Assembly: GCA_942493365.1 (NCBI GenBank)
Contig: OW818697.1
Span: 1,674,001 to 1,738,000, forward strand
Direction: 5' to 3'
DNA: 64,000 nt
Source of the DNA: UBA8949 sp942493365
GTDB lineage: Bacteria > Bacillota > Clostridia > Saccharofermentanales > UBA5734
Shown: positions 1 to 8,937 of the stretch, piece after piece
Layout of the letters: each line of letters opens with the position of its first letter
Position numbering within the stretch: position 1 is the stretch's first letter
The notes under the pieces: generated by a model
What the model was told of the DNA's origin: nothing
Database searches by the model: none
What the model saw: the letters and a program-made list of their open reading frames with translations, nothing else
Program-made: the position numbers and the translations under genes

Positions 1-724
1 ATGGCCGATACATTTCCGTCCGGCATTCGTCCATGCGCAGACGAGCCTGGTCGTGGACATAGCCTGCCAGCTCAGCGTGGTCAAGGATCGTCGCAAAGCC
101 GGCCCAGGCCGCCCAATAATGGTCCGCCTCAAAATCAGCCATCGCCGTCATCATCATGGCCTGACCGCCCGTCATGCGCTCAAATTCACTGGGCAGTTCG
201 CCGATGGCATCCTGCAGATTGGGCAACGTTGCCAGCTGGCTAAAAGCGTTTTCCAGGATAGGCAAACTGGTTTTGCCTTGCAGATAATCCTGACACAAGC
301 CGCGCAAAAATGCGATCAGTCGAACCGCGGAGACTTCGGCCATTTTTTCAGCGAAGGTCAATTCGTTGTTGTTGAGCGTCATTTGATCCAGCAGATGGTT
401 TTCGATCGATGCCAACTGCGCATTGGTAACCGCTTCCATTTCTGCCAGGGCGTGCTGAAAGTTTTTCTGCTGCTGATCGAGCAAGCCCGACGTCAGCGCA
501 TTGCCCTGCGTCAGGCGATAAATGGCAATCGCGTCGTCATAGCGGTTTTCAGTCATGGCCAGTTTAAAGTCCTTGAGGACCGCGTCAGTTCGCTGATCGC
601 CGGTCACGATGTAAAGACCGACAATGACAGCCACGGTCAAGGCCACCGCAAGCAGAATGATCAGCAGGCGGCGCACCACGGGATTGCCGGTTTGTTCGTC
701 GCGAATGTAGACCGTCTTGGCCAT
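1..724 (-). CDS. single-pass membrane protein of unknown function (3' end cut by window edge)
   Basis: The minus strand is open from an ATG at 724 to the window edge, giving at least 241 residues, so the C-terminus is missing. The protein begins MAKTVYIRDEQTG, then has one hydrophobic segment at about residues 20-41 (LLIILLAVALTVAVIVGLYI), followed by a long soluble, helix-rich domain rich in Gln, Ala and Leu. I recognise no catalytic motif. The ATG lies one base after the stop of the ParC-like gene, so the two are surely co-transcribed and probably translationally coupled. A role linked to topology or chromosome segregation is only a guess from position. The inside-short, outside-long layout suggests an N-terminal anchor. 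Confidence 0.7.
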   Translation of the reverse strand, partial: MAKTVYIRDEQTGNPVVRRLLIILLAVALTVAVIVGLYIVTGDQRTDAVLKDFKLAMTENRYDDAIAIYRLTQGNALTSGLLDQQQKNFQHALAEMEAVTNAQLASIENHLLDQMTLNNNELTFAEKMAEVSAVRLIAFLRGLCQDYLQGKTSLPILENAFSQLATLPNLQDAIGELPSEFERMTGGQAMMMTAMADFEADHYWAAWAGFATILDHAELAGYVHDQARLRMDECRTEMYRP

Positions 725-725
725 G

Positions 726-2924
726 TCAGGACTCTTCCAGGCCAAGCTGTCGGTTGGTCAGCGTGTTTTCGCGGATGTAAGTGCCGACCGCCGGCAGATT
801 TTTGTTGCGGTAATACTGCGGTTCGGTGATGTCGGTATCGGACAGGCGGCGGAAGGTGGCCATCGTGCTGCCCTTTTTCGACAGCAGCACCTGCACGCCC
901 TGCGTCGAACGGGTGGTCTTGATCGGAACCAGCTTGCTGTTGAAGACCAGAGCCTTGCGAATGTTGCTGGTGACCACATAGTCCTCATCGTCCAGCAAAT
1001 GATGGATGGCGACCAGCGGCGATGCCACGGCATAGGCGTTGATCAGCTTCTTGCGATTGGTCTTGGTTTCGTAGGCCACAAGCGGCACCTTGGCGATTTT
1101 GCCGCCGGCAAAGCCAAACAGCAGATGACCGGCGTAGTCCTCGGTCATGTGAATAAAGACAATGCGCTCGCCGTCTTCGAGGCCAAGCAGATTGGGTGTG
1201 TATTCGCCGAGGTCGGACGGCTTGTGGTCCTTGACCTCGAAGCACTTGAGCTTGTAGACCGTCCCGCGGTCGGAGAACAGCAGCAGATCGGATTTGTTTT
1301 TGCCCTCGAGATCCTGGACGATCTGGTCGTCTTCCTTGGTCTTAAGATCGCCGGCACTGCGCAGCGAGGTCAGGGCAATCTTTTTGAGATAGCCGTGCTC
1401 GGTCAGGAAGAGGCGCAGGCGGAAGTCCTCGATAAACTGATGATCGGTCAGCACTTCGACATCGTCCTCGTGCACCAGCTGCGTCAGGCGTGGTTTGCCG
1501 AATTTTTTAGCGACCGCTTCGAGTTGTTTGACGATCACTTTGTCTATGCGTTCGCTGTTCTTCAGCGTGGCTTCCAGCTCGGCGATCTCATCGAGGATAT
1601 TTTTGATATCTGCGGTCCGTTGCAGAATGTACTGGCGGTTGAGCTGACGCAGCCGAATCTCGGCGACATACTCGGCCTGCACGGCATCAATGTTGAAACC
1701 GGCCATCAGGTTGGGGACAACCTCGGTCTCCTTCTCGGTCTCTCGGACAATACGCACAGCTTTGTCGATATCCAGCAAAATCTTTTCCAGGCCGCGCAGC
1801 AGGTGCAGGCGCTCCTGCTTTTTGCCCAGATCGAAGACCGTCTCGCGCCGCACGCAGGTGCGCCGCCAGGACAGCCATTCGCCCAAGATACCCTTGACGC
1901 CCAGCACGCGCGGCGTGCCGTTGATCAGGATGTTGAAGTTGCAGGGGAAGGTGGTCTGCAGCGAGGTGAAGCGGAATATCTTCTGCATCAGGGCATCGGG
2001 ATCGATTGACTTTTTGTAATCGATGGTCAGTTTGAGACCGTCAATATCGGTTTCGTCGCGGACATCATTGATTTCCTTGACCTTACCCGACTTGACCAGC
2101 TCGGTGATGTCGTCGATGATTGCCTCAACCGTCGTGGTGTAAGGAATGGCCTTGATTTCGATGAAGCCGTTCTTTTTGTCGACGTTATAAGTGCCACGCA
2201 GCTTGATGCTGCCGCGACCGGTCTGGTAAACCTGGGCCATCTCGCGCGGGTTGTAGATGATCTCGGCGCCGCCGGAAAAATCGGGCGCCGGCATGATGTC
2301 GAGCAGATCGACGCCGGGGTCGCGGATGTAGGCTATCGTGGCCTGACAAACCTCGGCCAGGTTGAAGGAGCAGATGTTGCTGGCCATGCCGACGGCGATG
2401 CCCTGATTGCTGTTGACCAGAATCGACGGGAAGCTGGCCGGTAAGAGCGTCGGTTCCTGCATCGTGCCGTCGTAGTTGTCGATGAAATCGACGCTGTTTT
2501 TGTCCATGCCACGGAAAATTTCTTCGCACAGTTTGTCCAGCCGCGCCTCGGTGTAACGGGCGGCGGCACGCTGCATATCGCGCGAATATTGGCGGCCAAA
2601 GTTGCCCTTGGAATCGACATAAGGATGCAACAGCGCCCCGTTGCCGCGGGTCAGTCGCACCATGGTGTCGTAAATGGCCTGATCGCCGTGCGGGTTGAGC
2701 TTCATGGTCTGGCCGACGATGTTGGCCGACTTGGTGCGGTTGCCGGTCAGGAGGCCCATTTTATACATGGTGTACAGCAGCTTGCGATGCGAAGGTTTGA
2801 AGCCGTCGATCTCCGGAATGGCGCGCGACACGATGACGCTCATGGCGTAGGGCATGTAGTTTTGTTCGAGAGTATCGATAATCGGTTGCTTCTGCACCAG
2901 CCCGACCGCTTGTTTTTGTGTCAT
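726..2924 (-). CDS. parC: type IIA topoisomerase subunit A, ParC-like
   Basis: This 732-aa protein is the breakage-reunion subunit of a topoisomerase IV-like enzyme. The winged-helix domain carries KPSHRKLLYTM, NPHGDQAIYDT and the catalytic tyrosine in ARYTEARL (Tyr124), which forms the covalent link to DNA. A coiled coil (about 400-450) and a beta-pinwheel C-terminal domain follow. No GyrA-box (QRRGGKG) is visible, and the length is shorter than most GyrA, which favours ParC over gyrase. Its partner lies just upstream (25-bp gap). The residue at the E. coli GyrA Ser83 position is Gln82, while the acidic Asp86 is kept. It may be a second, lineage-specific type IIA enzyme common in Clostridia; gyrA/gyrB are presumably elsewhere. 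Confidence 0.88.
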   Translation of the reverse strand: MTQKQAVGLVQKQPIIDTLEQNYMPYAMSVIVSRAIPEIDGFKPSHRKLLYTMYKMGLLTGNRTKSANIVGQTMKLNPHGDQAIYDTMVRLTRGNGALLHPYVDSKGNFGRQYSRDMQRAAARYTEARLDKLCEEIFRGMDKNSVDFIDNYDGTMQEPTLLPASFPSILVNSNQGIAVGMASNICSFNLAEVCQATIAYIRDPGVDLLDIMPAPDFSGGAEIIYNPREMAQVYQTGRGSIKLRGTYNVDKKNGFIEIKAIPYTTTVEAIIDDITELVKSGKVKEINDVRDETDIDGLKLTIDYKKSIDPDALMQKIFRFTSLQTTFPCNFNILINGTPRVLGVKGILGEWLSWRRTCVRRETVFDLGKKQERLHLLRGLEKILLDIDKAVRIVRETEKETEVVPNLMAGFNIDAVQAEYVAEIRLRQLNRQYILQRTADIKNILDEIAELEATLKNSERIDKVIVKQLEAVAKKFGKPRLTQLVHEDDVEVLTDHQFIEDFRLRLFLTEHGYLKKIALTSLRSAGDLKTKEDDQIVQDLEGKNKSDLLLFSDRGTVYKLKCFEVKDHKPSDLGEYTPNLLGLEDGERIVFIHMTEDYAGHLLFGFAGGKIAKVPLVAYETKTNRKKLINAYAVASPLVAIHHLLDDEDYVVTSNIRKALVFNSKLVPIKTTRSTQGVQVLLSKKGSTMATFRRLSDTDITEPQYYRNKNLPAVGTYIRENTLTNRQLGLEES

Positions 2925-2949
2925 GCAATCCTCCTGCTATGATAGTCGC

Positions 2950-4935
2950 TTAGTTGACGTCCAACAGATCCAGGTAGAGGTGGCCGTCCTCTTCGATGTG
3001 CGCCTTGCGGCCGGCCAGATTGTCGCCCAGCAGCATTTCAAAGGTGTCAAAGGTCGCTTTGGCCTCACTGGGAATGACCTGGATCAGCCGCCGCGTCTCA
3101 GGGCTCATGGTGGTCAGCCACATCATCTCCGGCTCATTCTCGCCCAATCCTTTGGATCGCTGGATCTGGCAGGTGTCGGCGCCGAGTCTGGCCAGCAGGT
3201 CGCTCTTCTCTTTTTCGTCGTAGGCGAAGTAGGTCTTCTCTTCTTTTTTAATCCGCTGGGTGATCTCAAACAGCGGCGACTCGGCGATGTAAACGTACCC
3301 CTTTTCGATCAGCGTCGGCGTCAGGCGGTAGAGCATGGCCAGGATCAGCGTCCTGATCTGGAAGCCGTCGACGTCGGCGTCGGTGCAGATGATGACCTTG
3401 TTCCAGCGCAGACCGCCCAGGTCAAACTGCGAAAGGTCCTTGTTGTGTTTGGTCTGGATCTCAATGCCGCAGCCCAGCACTTTAAGCAGATCGACGATGA
3501 TTTCGCTCTTGAAAATGGTCTCGTAATCGGCTTTGAGGCAGTTCAGTATCTTGCCGCGCACCGGGATAATCGCCTGAAAATCGGCGTCGCGCCCCATCTT
3601 ACAGGAACCGAGCGCCGAGTCGCCTTCCACGATGTAGACCTCACGGCGGTCGAGATCCTTGGTGCGACAGTCGACAAACTTTTTGACCCGGTTGATCATG
3701 TCGATGCTGCCCATCAGTTTTTTCTTGATGTTGAGGCGCTGCTTTTCGGCGTTTTCGCGGCTGCGCTTGTTGATCAGCACCTGCTCGACCACCCGGTCGC
3801 CTTCGGCTTTGTTTTCGATAAACCAGATCTCGAGCTTGGTCTTTAAAAGGTCGGTCATGAATTCCTGAATGTACTTGTTGTTGATCGATTTTTTGGTTTG
3901 GTTTTCATAGCTGGTCTGGGTCGAAAACGAGCTGGCCACCAGAATCAGGCTGTCCTGAATGTCGATGAAGGTGATCTTGGACTCGTTGCCCTTGTATTTG
4001 TCCCGCGACTTGATTTGGCGGTCGAGCTCGCCGACAAAAGCATTTTTGACCGCCTTGTCGGGCGACCCGCCGTATTCCAGCCAGCTCGAATTGTGGTAGT
4101 ACTCAATGGCGTTGACCTCGTTGTTGAAGCAAAAGGCGATGCTCGATTTGACTCGGTAGTCCGGCTTATCACTGCGGTCGCGGCCGCGCCCGCTGCCTTC
4201 GAAAATAACCGGCAGACTGATGCCGGTGCCGGCGTCGAGCTCGCGCACATAGCCGAGGATGCCCTCAGGATAAAAGAAGGTCGTGGTCTCGCGGCTTTCC
4301 TCGTCGATCAGCTTGAAGGTGATGCCGCTGTTGACCACGGCCTGGCGCTTGAGTGTCGCCTTGAAGTACTCGAGCGGAATGATGATGTCGGTGAAGACCG
4401 CACGGTCGGGCCGCCATTTTTGCAGCGTGCCGGTCTTCTTTTGCCGCACCGGCTCTTTGCTCAGACCGCCGATGTTCTCGCCCTTTTCGAAATGCAGGCT
4501 GTGTTTGAAGCCGTCGCGAATGACCGTGACATCGAAGTATTCGGAGGCGTACTGCGTGGCGCAGGCGCCGAGGCCGTTCAGCCCCAGGCTGTATTCGTAG
4601 TTTTCGCCCGCGTTGTTGTTGTATTTTCCGCCGGCGTAGAGCTCACAATAAACCAGCTCCCAGTTGAAGCGTTCCTCTTTTTGGTTGTAATCCAGCGGAA
4701 TGCCCCGGCCTTCGTCCTTGATTTCGATCGAACCGTCACGAAAACGCGTGATCTCGATTTCATTGCCAAAGCCTTCACGGGCTTCATCGATCGAGTTGGA
4801 CAGAATCTCGAAAAACGAGTGCTGGCAGCCTTCAAGATCGTCGGAGCCAAAGATGACGCCGGGCCGCAGGCGGACCCGGTCAGCGCCTTTCAGCGAGGAA
4901 ATACTGTCGTTGTCATAGGCTTTGCTTTTGGTCAT
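2950..4935 (-). CDS. parE: type IIA topoisomerase subunit B, ParE-like ATPase
   Basis: This 661-aa protein is the ATPase subunit partnering the ParC-like protein downstream. The N-terminal GHKL ATPase fold shows the Asn-containing helix (SFFEILSNSIDEARE), DEGRGIP and GLNGLGACATQY. The TOPRIM domain carries EGDSALGS, PVRGKILN and DADVDG, whose acidic residues bind Mg2+, and the end has QRSKGLGE. GDSALGS replaces the usual GDSAGGS, which marks it as a divergent member of the family. The start is supported by AAGGAG about 10 bases before the ATG. It is the first gene of a parE-parC-membrane protein operon. Confidence 0.88.
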   Translation of the reverse strand: MTKSKAYDNDSISSLKGADRVRLRPGVIFGSDDLEGCQHSFFEILSNSIDEAREGFGNEIEITRFRDGSIEIKDEGRGIPLDYNQKEERFNWELVYCELYAGGKYNNNAGENYEYSLGLNGLGACATQYASEYFDVTVIRDGFKHSLHFEKGENIGGLSKEPVRQKKTGTLQKWRPDRAVFTDIIIPLEYFKATLKRQAVVNSGITFKLIDEESRETTTFFYPEGILGYVRELDAGTGISLPVIFEGSGRGRDRSDKPDYRVKSSIAFCFNNEVNAIEYYHNSSWLEYGGSPDKAVKNAFVGELDRQIKSRDKYKGNESKITFIDIQDSLILVASSFSTQTSYENQTKKSINNKYIQEFMTDLLKTKLEIWFIENKAEGDRVVEQVLINKRSRENAEKQRLNIKKKLMGSIDMINRVKKFVDCRTKDLDRREVYIVEGDSALGSCKMGRDADFQAIIPVRGKILNCLKADYETIFKSEIIVDLLKVLGCGIEIQTKHNKDLSQFDLGGLRWNKVIICTDADVDGFQIRTLILAMLYRLTPTLIEKGYVYIAESPLFEITQRIKKEEKTYFAYDEKEKSDLLARLGADTCQIQRSKGLGENEPEMMWLTTMSPETRRLIQVIPSEAKATFDTFEMLLGDNLAGRKAHIEEDGHLYLDLLDVN

Positions 4936-4981
4936 GCAATGCGCTCCTTCAGGAATGATCGGTGATTATCATACCACTTCT

Positions 4982-4987
4982 ATTATA
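4982..4987 (-). promoter_or_regulatory. -10 box for the parE-parC operon
   Basis: A perfect TATAAT lies on the minus strand 47 bases before the parE start. No good -35 hexamer sits at 16-18 bases, so this is a weaker call. Confidence 0.4.
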
Positions 4988-5021
4988 ATGGATAAAGTCG
5001 GCAAATTCTGCAAACAATTAT

Positions 5022-5058
5022 CAAAAGACCGCCAAGATTCTCTTAAATCTTCGCGGTC
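5022..5058 (-). terminator. terminator of the tRNA-Gly/tRNA-Arg transcript
   Basis: The stem GACCGC-AAGATT pairs with AATCTT-GCGGTC around a short loop and is followed on the minus strand by TTTTGATAATT. It starts four bases after the tRNA-Arg CCA end. Confidence 0.75.
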
Positions 5059-5062
5059 TCTC

Positions 5063-5139
5063 TGGTGAGCCTAGCAGGACTCGAACCTGCGACCCACAGC
5101 TTAGAAGGCTGTTGCTCTATCCACCTGAGCTATAGACCC
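5063..5139 (-). tRNA. tRNA-Arg (anticodon TCT)
   Basis: The full cloverleaf is readable: acceptor GGGTCTA/TAGGCTC, D arm GCTC..AGAGC, anticodon loop CTTCTAA with TCT, T arm GCAGG-TTCGAGT-CCTGC, and an encoded CCA. It is the second gene of a two-tRNA unit. Confidence 0.95.
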
Positions 5140-5143
5140 ATTT

Positions 5144-5217
<74 letters not shown>

Positions 5218-5275
5218 ACGGGATTTCGCCTGCCTGCTGATTTTACCGCAAGGCACAATTTTTGTCCAGTACCGT

Positions 5276-5303
5276 TTTACATTGTTCGTCATCATGTTAG
5301 AAT
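5276..5303 (+). promoter_or_regulatory. sigma-A-type promoter for the metF-like gene
   Basis: TTTACA and TAGAAT, each one mismatch from consensus, are spaced by 16 bases. The predicted leader is about 25 nt, too short for a SAM riboswitch or T-box. Confidence 0.55.
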
Positions 5304-5333
5304 ATGAAAATCAAGACAACTGGAGGACGGCCC

Positions 5334-7115
5334 ATGCGCGCAGCCAACGAGTTATTATCCAGCGATCTGATCCTGGCCGACGGCGCCATGGGCACCTACT
5401 ATGCCCAATTGGCCGGCAACAGCACGGTCAGTTGTGAACTTGCCAATACCGAGAACCCAGCGCTGATCCGCCAGATTCATCAGGAATATCTCGCGGCCGG
5501 CAGTCGCCTTTTACGCACCAACACCTTCGCCGCCGCTGCCGTCTTGGGCACGAGCGACCCCGTCGGACTGGCCGCCATCGTGCGCGCCGGTTACACCATC
5601 GCCGTCGAATGCGCCGGTGATCTGGCCTTCGTCGCCGCCGACATCGGACCGGTTTACAACCTCGATGCCGACGAAGGCGCCGCGGCCACGCAGATCGTGG
5701 TGGATACCTTTGTCGATTTGGGCGCGCAGCTTTTCATCTTTGAAACCTTCGCCGATCCAGACGACTTTCTCCCCTTCTGTCAGCAGATCAAAGATCGCCA
5801 GCCGCAGGCTGTAATCATCGCCTCCTTCACGCTGTCCGCTGATGGCTACACCCGCAAAGGCTTATCGCTGACACAGCTTTCGCGCACGATGGAAGCCAGC
5901 CCGCTGATCGACATCTGGGGCATGAACTGCGGCATTGGCCCCACCCACCTGGCCGAACAATCGCGCCACTTGGCCGCCACCGGCAAGCCGCTGACCCTGA
6001 TGCCCAACAGCGGTTACCCCCACCAGGAAAACCAGCGTTTGGTCTTTGGCTCGACGCCCGACTACTTCGCCCAAGCCACCGCCGCGATGGCTCACGGCCG
6101 CACCCGCCTACTCGGCGGCTGCTGCGGCACCACGCCCCAGCACATCCGCGAATTGCGGCTCAGCCTGGATCAAGGCCGGCCAGAAGCGGTGCCCATTGCG
6201 CGCAATCAACCGATCGCTACCCCCGGCAAAGTGGCTGCCCACGGCCGTCTCGCCGACAAGATGGACCGCGGCGATTTTATCGTCATCTGTGAACTCGACC
6301 CGCCCCGCACCAGCCAGATGGAGCCGATCATCGCCGCCGCTCGCCAACTGCAGTTGGCCGGCTTTGACGCCATCACCCTGGCCGATTCGCCGCTGGCTCG
6401 CGTCAAGATGGAGCCCATCGCCTGTGCCGCGCGCATCGCCCGCGAGACCGGCATGCTGGTTCTCCCCCATCTCTGCTGCCGCGATCGCAATGCCAACGCC
6501 CTGCGCAGCAGCCTCTTAGCCGCCCACAGCGAGGGCATCCGCCAGGTCCTGGCCATCACCGGCGATGCCATCCCCGAGTCCGATCAAGGCTTCATCAAGC
6601 CTGTCTTCAATTTCAGCAGTTTTGGCCTGCTCAACCTGATCCAGCAAATGAACGACGATGTCTTCGCCGATGACCCCCTGCTGGCCGCCGCCGCGCTCGA
6701 TGCCGGCGTGGCCAATCCGGCGGCCGAGCTGGATCGCGTCCTGCGCAAACAGCAAAACGGCGCCCGCCTGATCCTGACCCAGCCGGTTTACGATACGCAG
6801 GGCCTCGCCCTGATCCGTCAGGTGCGCGCCGCCGGCCTCAAAGTCCTGATCGGCCTGATGCCGCTGGTCAGTTACCGCAATGCCCGCTACATGAGTGAGG
6901 AAGTGCCCGGCATCCACATCCCGCCGGCTGTTGTCGCCCAGTTTCACCCCGATCAGACCCGCGAGCAGGCGCTCGAAACCGGGCTGGCCGCAACCCTGGC
7001 CATCGCCGCCGCCGTCCGCGCCGATGCCGACGGCTTTTACCTGATCGCCCCCTTCAATCGCGCTGACATCATGGTGCGACTACGCGAAGCACTCCTGCGC
7101 GAAAAATTGCTGTAA
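5334..7115 (+). CDS. bifunctional homocysteine S-methyltransferase / 5,10-methylenetetrahydrofolate reductase
   Basis: This 593-aa two-domain enzyme resembles Bacillus YitJ. The N-terminal half (about 1-285) is a Zn-dependent homocysteine methyltransferase: it begins with LILADGAMGTYY and ends with the Zn-binding GGCCGTTP, plus the earlier Cys in GMNCGIGPTH. The C-terminal half (about 305-593) is a MetF TIM barrel with CELDPPR, LAITGD and LTQPVYD. It would make methyl-THF and supply or use methyl groups for methionine. An ATG 30 bases earlier is possible, but GGAGG seven bases before the ATG at 5334 decides the start. It is monocistronic. Confidence 0.88.
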   Translation: MRAANELLSSDLILADGAMGTYYAQLAGNSTVSCELANTENPALIRQIHQEYLAAGSRLLRTNTFAAAAVLGTSDPVGLAAIVRAGYTIAVECAGDLAFVAADIGPVYNLDADEGAAATQIVVDTFVDLGAQLFIFETFADPDDFLPFCQQIKDRQPQAVIIASFTLSADGYTRKGLSLTQLSRTMEASPLIDIWGMNCGIGPTHLAEQSRHLAATGKPLTLMPNSGYPHQENQRLVFGSTPDYFAQATAAMAHGRTRLLGGCCGTTPQHIRELRLSLDQGRPEAVPIARNQPIATPGKVAAHGRLADKMDRGDFIVICELDPPRTSQMEPIIAAARQLQLAGFDAITLADSPLARVKMEPIACAARIARETGMLVLPHLCCRDRNANALRSSLLAAHSEGIRQVLAITGDAIPESDQGFIKPVFNFSSFGLLNLIQQMNDDVFADDPLLAAAALDAGVANPAAELDRVLRKQQNGARLILTQPVYDTQGLALIRQVRAAGLKVLIGLMPLVSYRNARYMSEEVPGIHIPPAVVAQFHPDQTREQALETGLAATLAIAAAVRADADGFYLIAPFNRADIMVRLREALLREKLL

Positions 7116-7124
7116 AGAAAAATG

Positions 7125-7152
7125 AAAAAACCTGCGACATTGCTGCCGCAGG
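7125..7152 (-). terminator. terminator between convergent genes
   Basis: CCTGCG and CGCAGG pair around a 10-base loop. On the minus strand the stem is followed by TTTTTTC, ending the oxidoreductase transcript. It may also work weakly for the metF-like gene on the plus strand. Confidence 0.65.
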
Positions 7153-7188
7153 CCAAATTATTGCTTCAAGGAATATCATTCCGCAACT

Positions 7189-7237
7189 GTTACCTGTTAC
7201 CTGTTACCTATTACCTGTTACCTGTTCGCTCTTAGCT
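7189..7237. repeat. tandem 7-bp repeats (GTTACCT-type)
   Basis: Seven consecutive heptamers are readable: GTTACCT three times, then ATTACCT, GTTACCT, GTTCGCT and CTTAGCT. The last overlaps the stop codon of the oxidoreductase gene. Similar tracts recur at 54.2 and 55.6-55.76 kb. Confidence 0.85.
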
Positions 7238-8170
7238 TCTTTCCGGCTTAGACCCCTGGATAAAGGCTTTGTACTTGTCGTTGCGCGCTTTGAATTCCGG
7301 CGTCTTCTTCTGCTCCGCCAGTTTGGTCTCATTGCGGTAAATGTCATCCATGTGGATCAGCTTGCCGGGGATGCTGTTGTGCGCGTGTTGCAGCTGCTCG
7401 GAATCGAAGACGAATTCCATCGTGTCGCCCTTGGTGACCAGCTTGCCCTCGATGCCGCAGACTTCGCAGATCGCCTTGCCGGTGGGGGCCAGGAAGAAGT
7501 TTCGGCTGTTGCAGTTGGAGCAGATGCCGGGTTCGCCGAGGTATTTGGCGTTGGCGATATCCTTGGCGGCATTGGCGATGTTAACGCCGATCTGGTGGCA
7601 TTTTTTGACGGCTTCGTCGTCGAGGATGATCGATTTGCTCCAGGAGAAAACGGTGTCATCAATGACCTTCCACATGGTGGTCATGGCCAGCAGATTGAGG
7701 TCTGCGGATACTTTGGTCATCCAGTCACTGCCGCCGATGGAGATGAAGCTGGTGACCTTGGGTTTCAGTTTTCGCGGATCAGGGCCGGGTTTGCCCATTT
7801 TTTCAGCGATCTTGCCGGCAACGATGTTGGTGCCAGTATCATGGCTTGGACCAAAGAGACGGTCCTGCACGACGTGCATGATGCCGGGTGTGCCCTTTTC
7901 AAAAATCGGCATGACCCAGATCACGGCATCGGCATTCAGCAGTTTCTCGTCCAGCCATTTCTCTTCATCCTTGATGACGCAATCGCCATTGCCGCCGCTC
8001 ATCAGGCTGTTGACGCAGGCAATACAGCCGGTGCAAGGCTTGAGATCGAGATCCAGCAAGCGAATGAATTCGATTTCCGCGCCGGCCTCCTGCGCGCCCA
8101 TCAGCGCTTCGCGAGCCATGGCATCGTTGCTGCCGTTTTTGGTGCCTCCTGATATTGCTATAACTTTCAT
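7232..8170 (-). CDS. NAD(P)H-dependent FMN oxidoreductase with C-terminal zinc ribbon
   Basis: This 312-aa flavodoxin-like protein starts MKVIAISGGTKNGSN, the phosphate-binding loop for FMN. It has a cysteine cluster (CTGCIAC, then Cys 12 residues on) as in iron-sulfur flavoproteins and related FMN reductases. The C-terminal third has two CxxC pairs (CSNC and CEVC) forming a zinc ribbon. The longer ORF begins nine codons earlier, but GGGGA before the ATG at 8170 supports the shorter start. That ATG overlaps the stop of the upstream PHP gene as ATGA, so translation is coupled. The electron acceptor is unknown. Confidence 0.75.
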   Translation of the reverse strand: MKVIAISGGTKNGSNDAMAREALMGAQEAGAEIEFIRLLDLDLKPCTGCIACVNSLMSGGNGDCVIKDEEKWLDEKLLNADAVIWVMPIFEKGTPGIMHVVQDRLFGPSHDTGTNIVAGKIAEKMGKPGPDPRKLKPKVTSFISIGGSDWMTKVSADLNLLAMTTMWKVIDDTVFSWSKSIILDDEAVKKCHQIGVNIANAAKDIANAKYLGEPGICSNCNSRNFFLAPTGKAICEVCGIEGKLVTKGDTMEFVFDSEQLQHAHNSIPGKLIHMDDIYRNETKLAEQKKTPEFKARNDKYKAFIQGSKPERS

Positions 8171-8901
8171 AATAAATCCCCTTTCAATGTAAGCCAAGGT
8201 TTACGTTTCATTAACCATTGACAGTATTCAGTATAGCTTCTATTGATCATCAATTCCAGCGGAAATTCGATCGAACGCAAAAGTTCCAGGGCCAGATCCA
8301 CCTGGCCGACGTCGGTCGAAATGTGCGCGTCGCTGTTGACCACGATCTTGACACCGTATTTTTTGCACGCCAACGCAATCAGCCGGCAATTGTAACCGGG
8401 TTGGCAATTGGCCAGCGTGTGGTTGTTAATCTCGACGGCTTTGTCATGCTCCAGGCAAGCCTTCATGACACTGTCCAAATTGTAGGGGTATGGTCCGCGG
8501 CCGGAATGGCCGACAATATCAACATTCGGATTGGCAATCACAGCCAGCCAGGCGGCGGTGTGTTCAAAACTCGTCTTTGGCGCCAGACAGATGTCGTGAA
8601 AACTGGCAATACAAACGTCGAGTCTTTTGAGAACGTCATCCGGCAAATCCAAGATGCCGGCATAATCGACAATGTTGGCTTCGACCCCACGCAGCACATG
8701 GACCCCATGGATTTCGCGCGGCAACGAGACCAGGTTGGCAAAGTAGATAAGACGAGGCGCGCCCTTCATCGATGGGCCGTGATCGGTGGTGGCAAAACCC
8801 TCAAGACCGTTCTGGCGACAGGATTTGGCGTATTCTTCGATGGTACTGAAAGCATGACCGCTCATCAGTGTATGGGTGTGGGAATCAAAGGCAATGGTCA
8901 T
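8167..8901 (-). CDS. PHP-domain phosphoesterase, YcdX-like
   Basis: This 244-aa protein carries the PHP metal-binding motifs in order: DSHTHT, TTDHGP, RGVEANI, ASFHD, GHSG, and NSDAH near the end. Together they build a three-metal site that hydrolyses phosphoesters. The family is best known from E. coli YcdX and from histidinol phosphatases; this single-domain form matches YcdX. The substrate is not clear. It is the first gene of a two-gene unit with the FMN oxidoreductase and overlaps it by four bases. Confidence 0.82.
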   Translation of the reverse strand: MTIAFDSHTHTLMSGHAFSTIEEYAKSCRQNGLEGFATTDHGPSMKGAPRLIYFANLVSLPREIHGVHVLRGVEANIVDYAGILDLPDDVLKRLDVCIASFHDICLAPKTSFEHTAAWLAVIANPNVDIVGHSGRGPYPYNLDSVMKACLEHDKAVEINNHTLANCQPGYNCRLIALACKKYGVKIVVNSDAHISTDVGQVDLALELLRSIEFPLELMINRSYTEYCQWLMKRKPWLTLKGDLL

Positions 8902-8937
8902 ATGATCTCAAGGTTTCCTCTCTGGACACATCTGGCG

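Noticed and set aside
717..2009. Long plus-strand ORF opposite the ParC-like gene (and similar ones at 2923-3846, 3898-4965 and 8218-9681)
   Set aside because: They lie opposite clear conserved genes, have no ribosome sites and carry no recognisable motif; high GC makes such antisense frames common.
5219..5333. SAM riboswitch or T-box before the methionine-related gene
   Set aside because: The promoter is about 30 bases from the start codon, leaving no room for a riboswitch.
7189..7237. CRISPR array
   Set aside because: Units are 7 bp and contiguous with no spacers; no cas genes are present.
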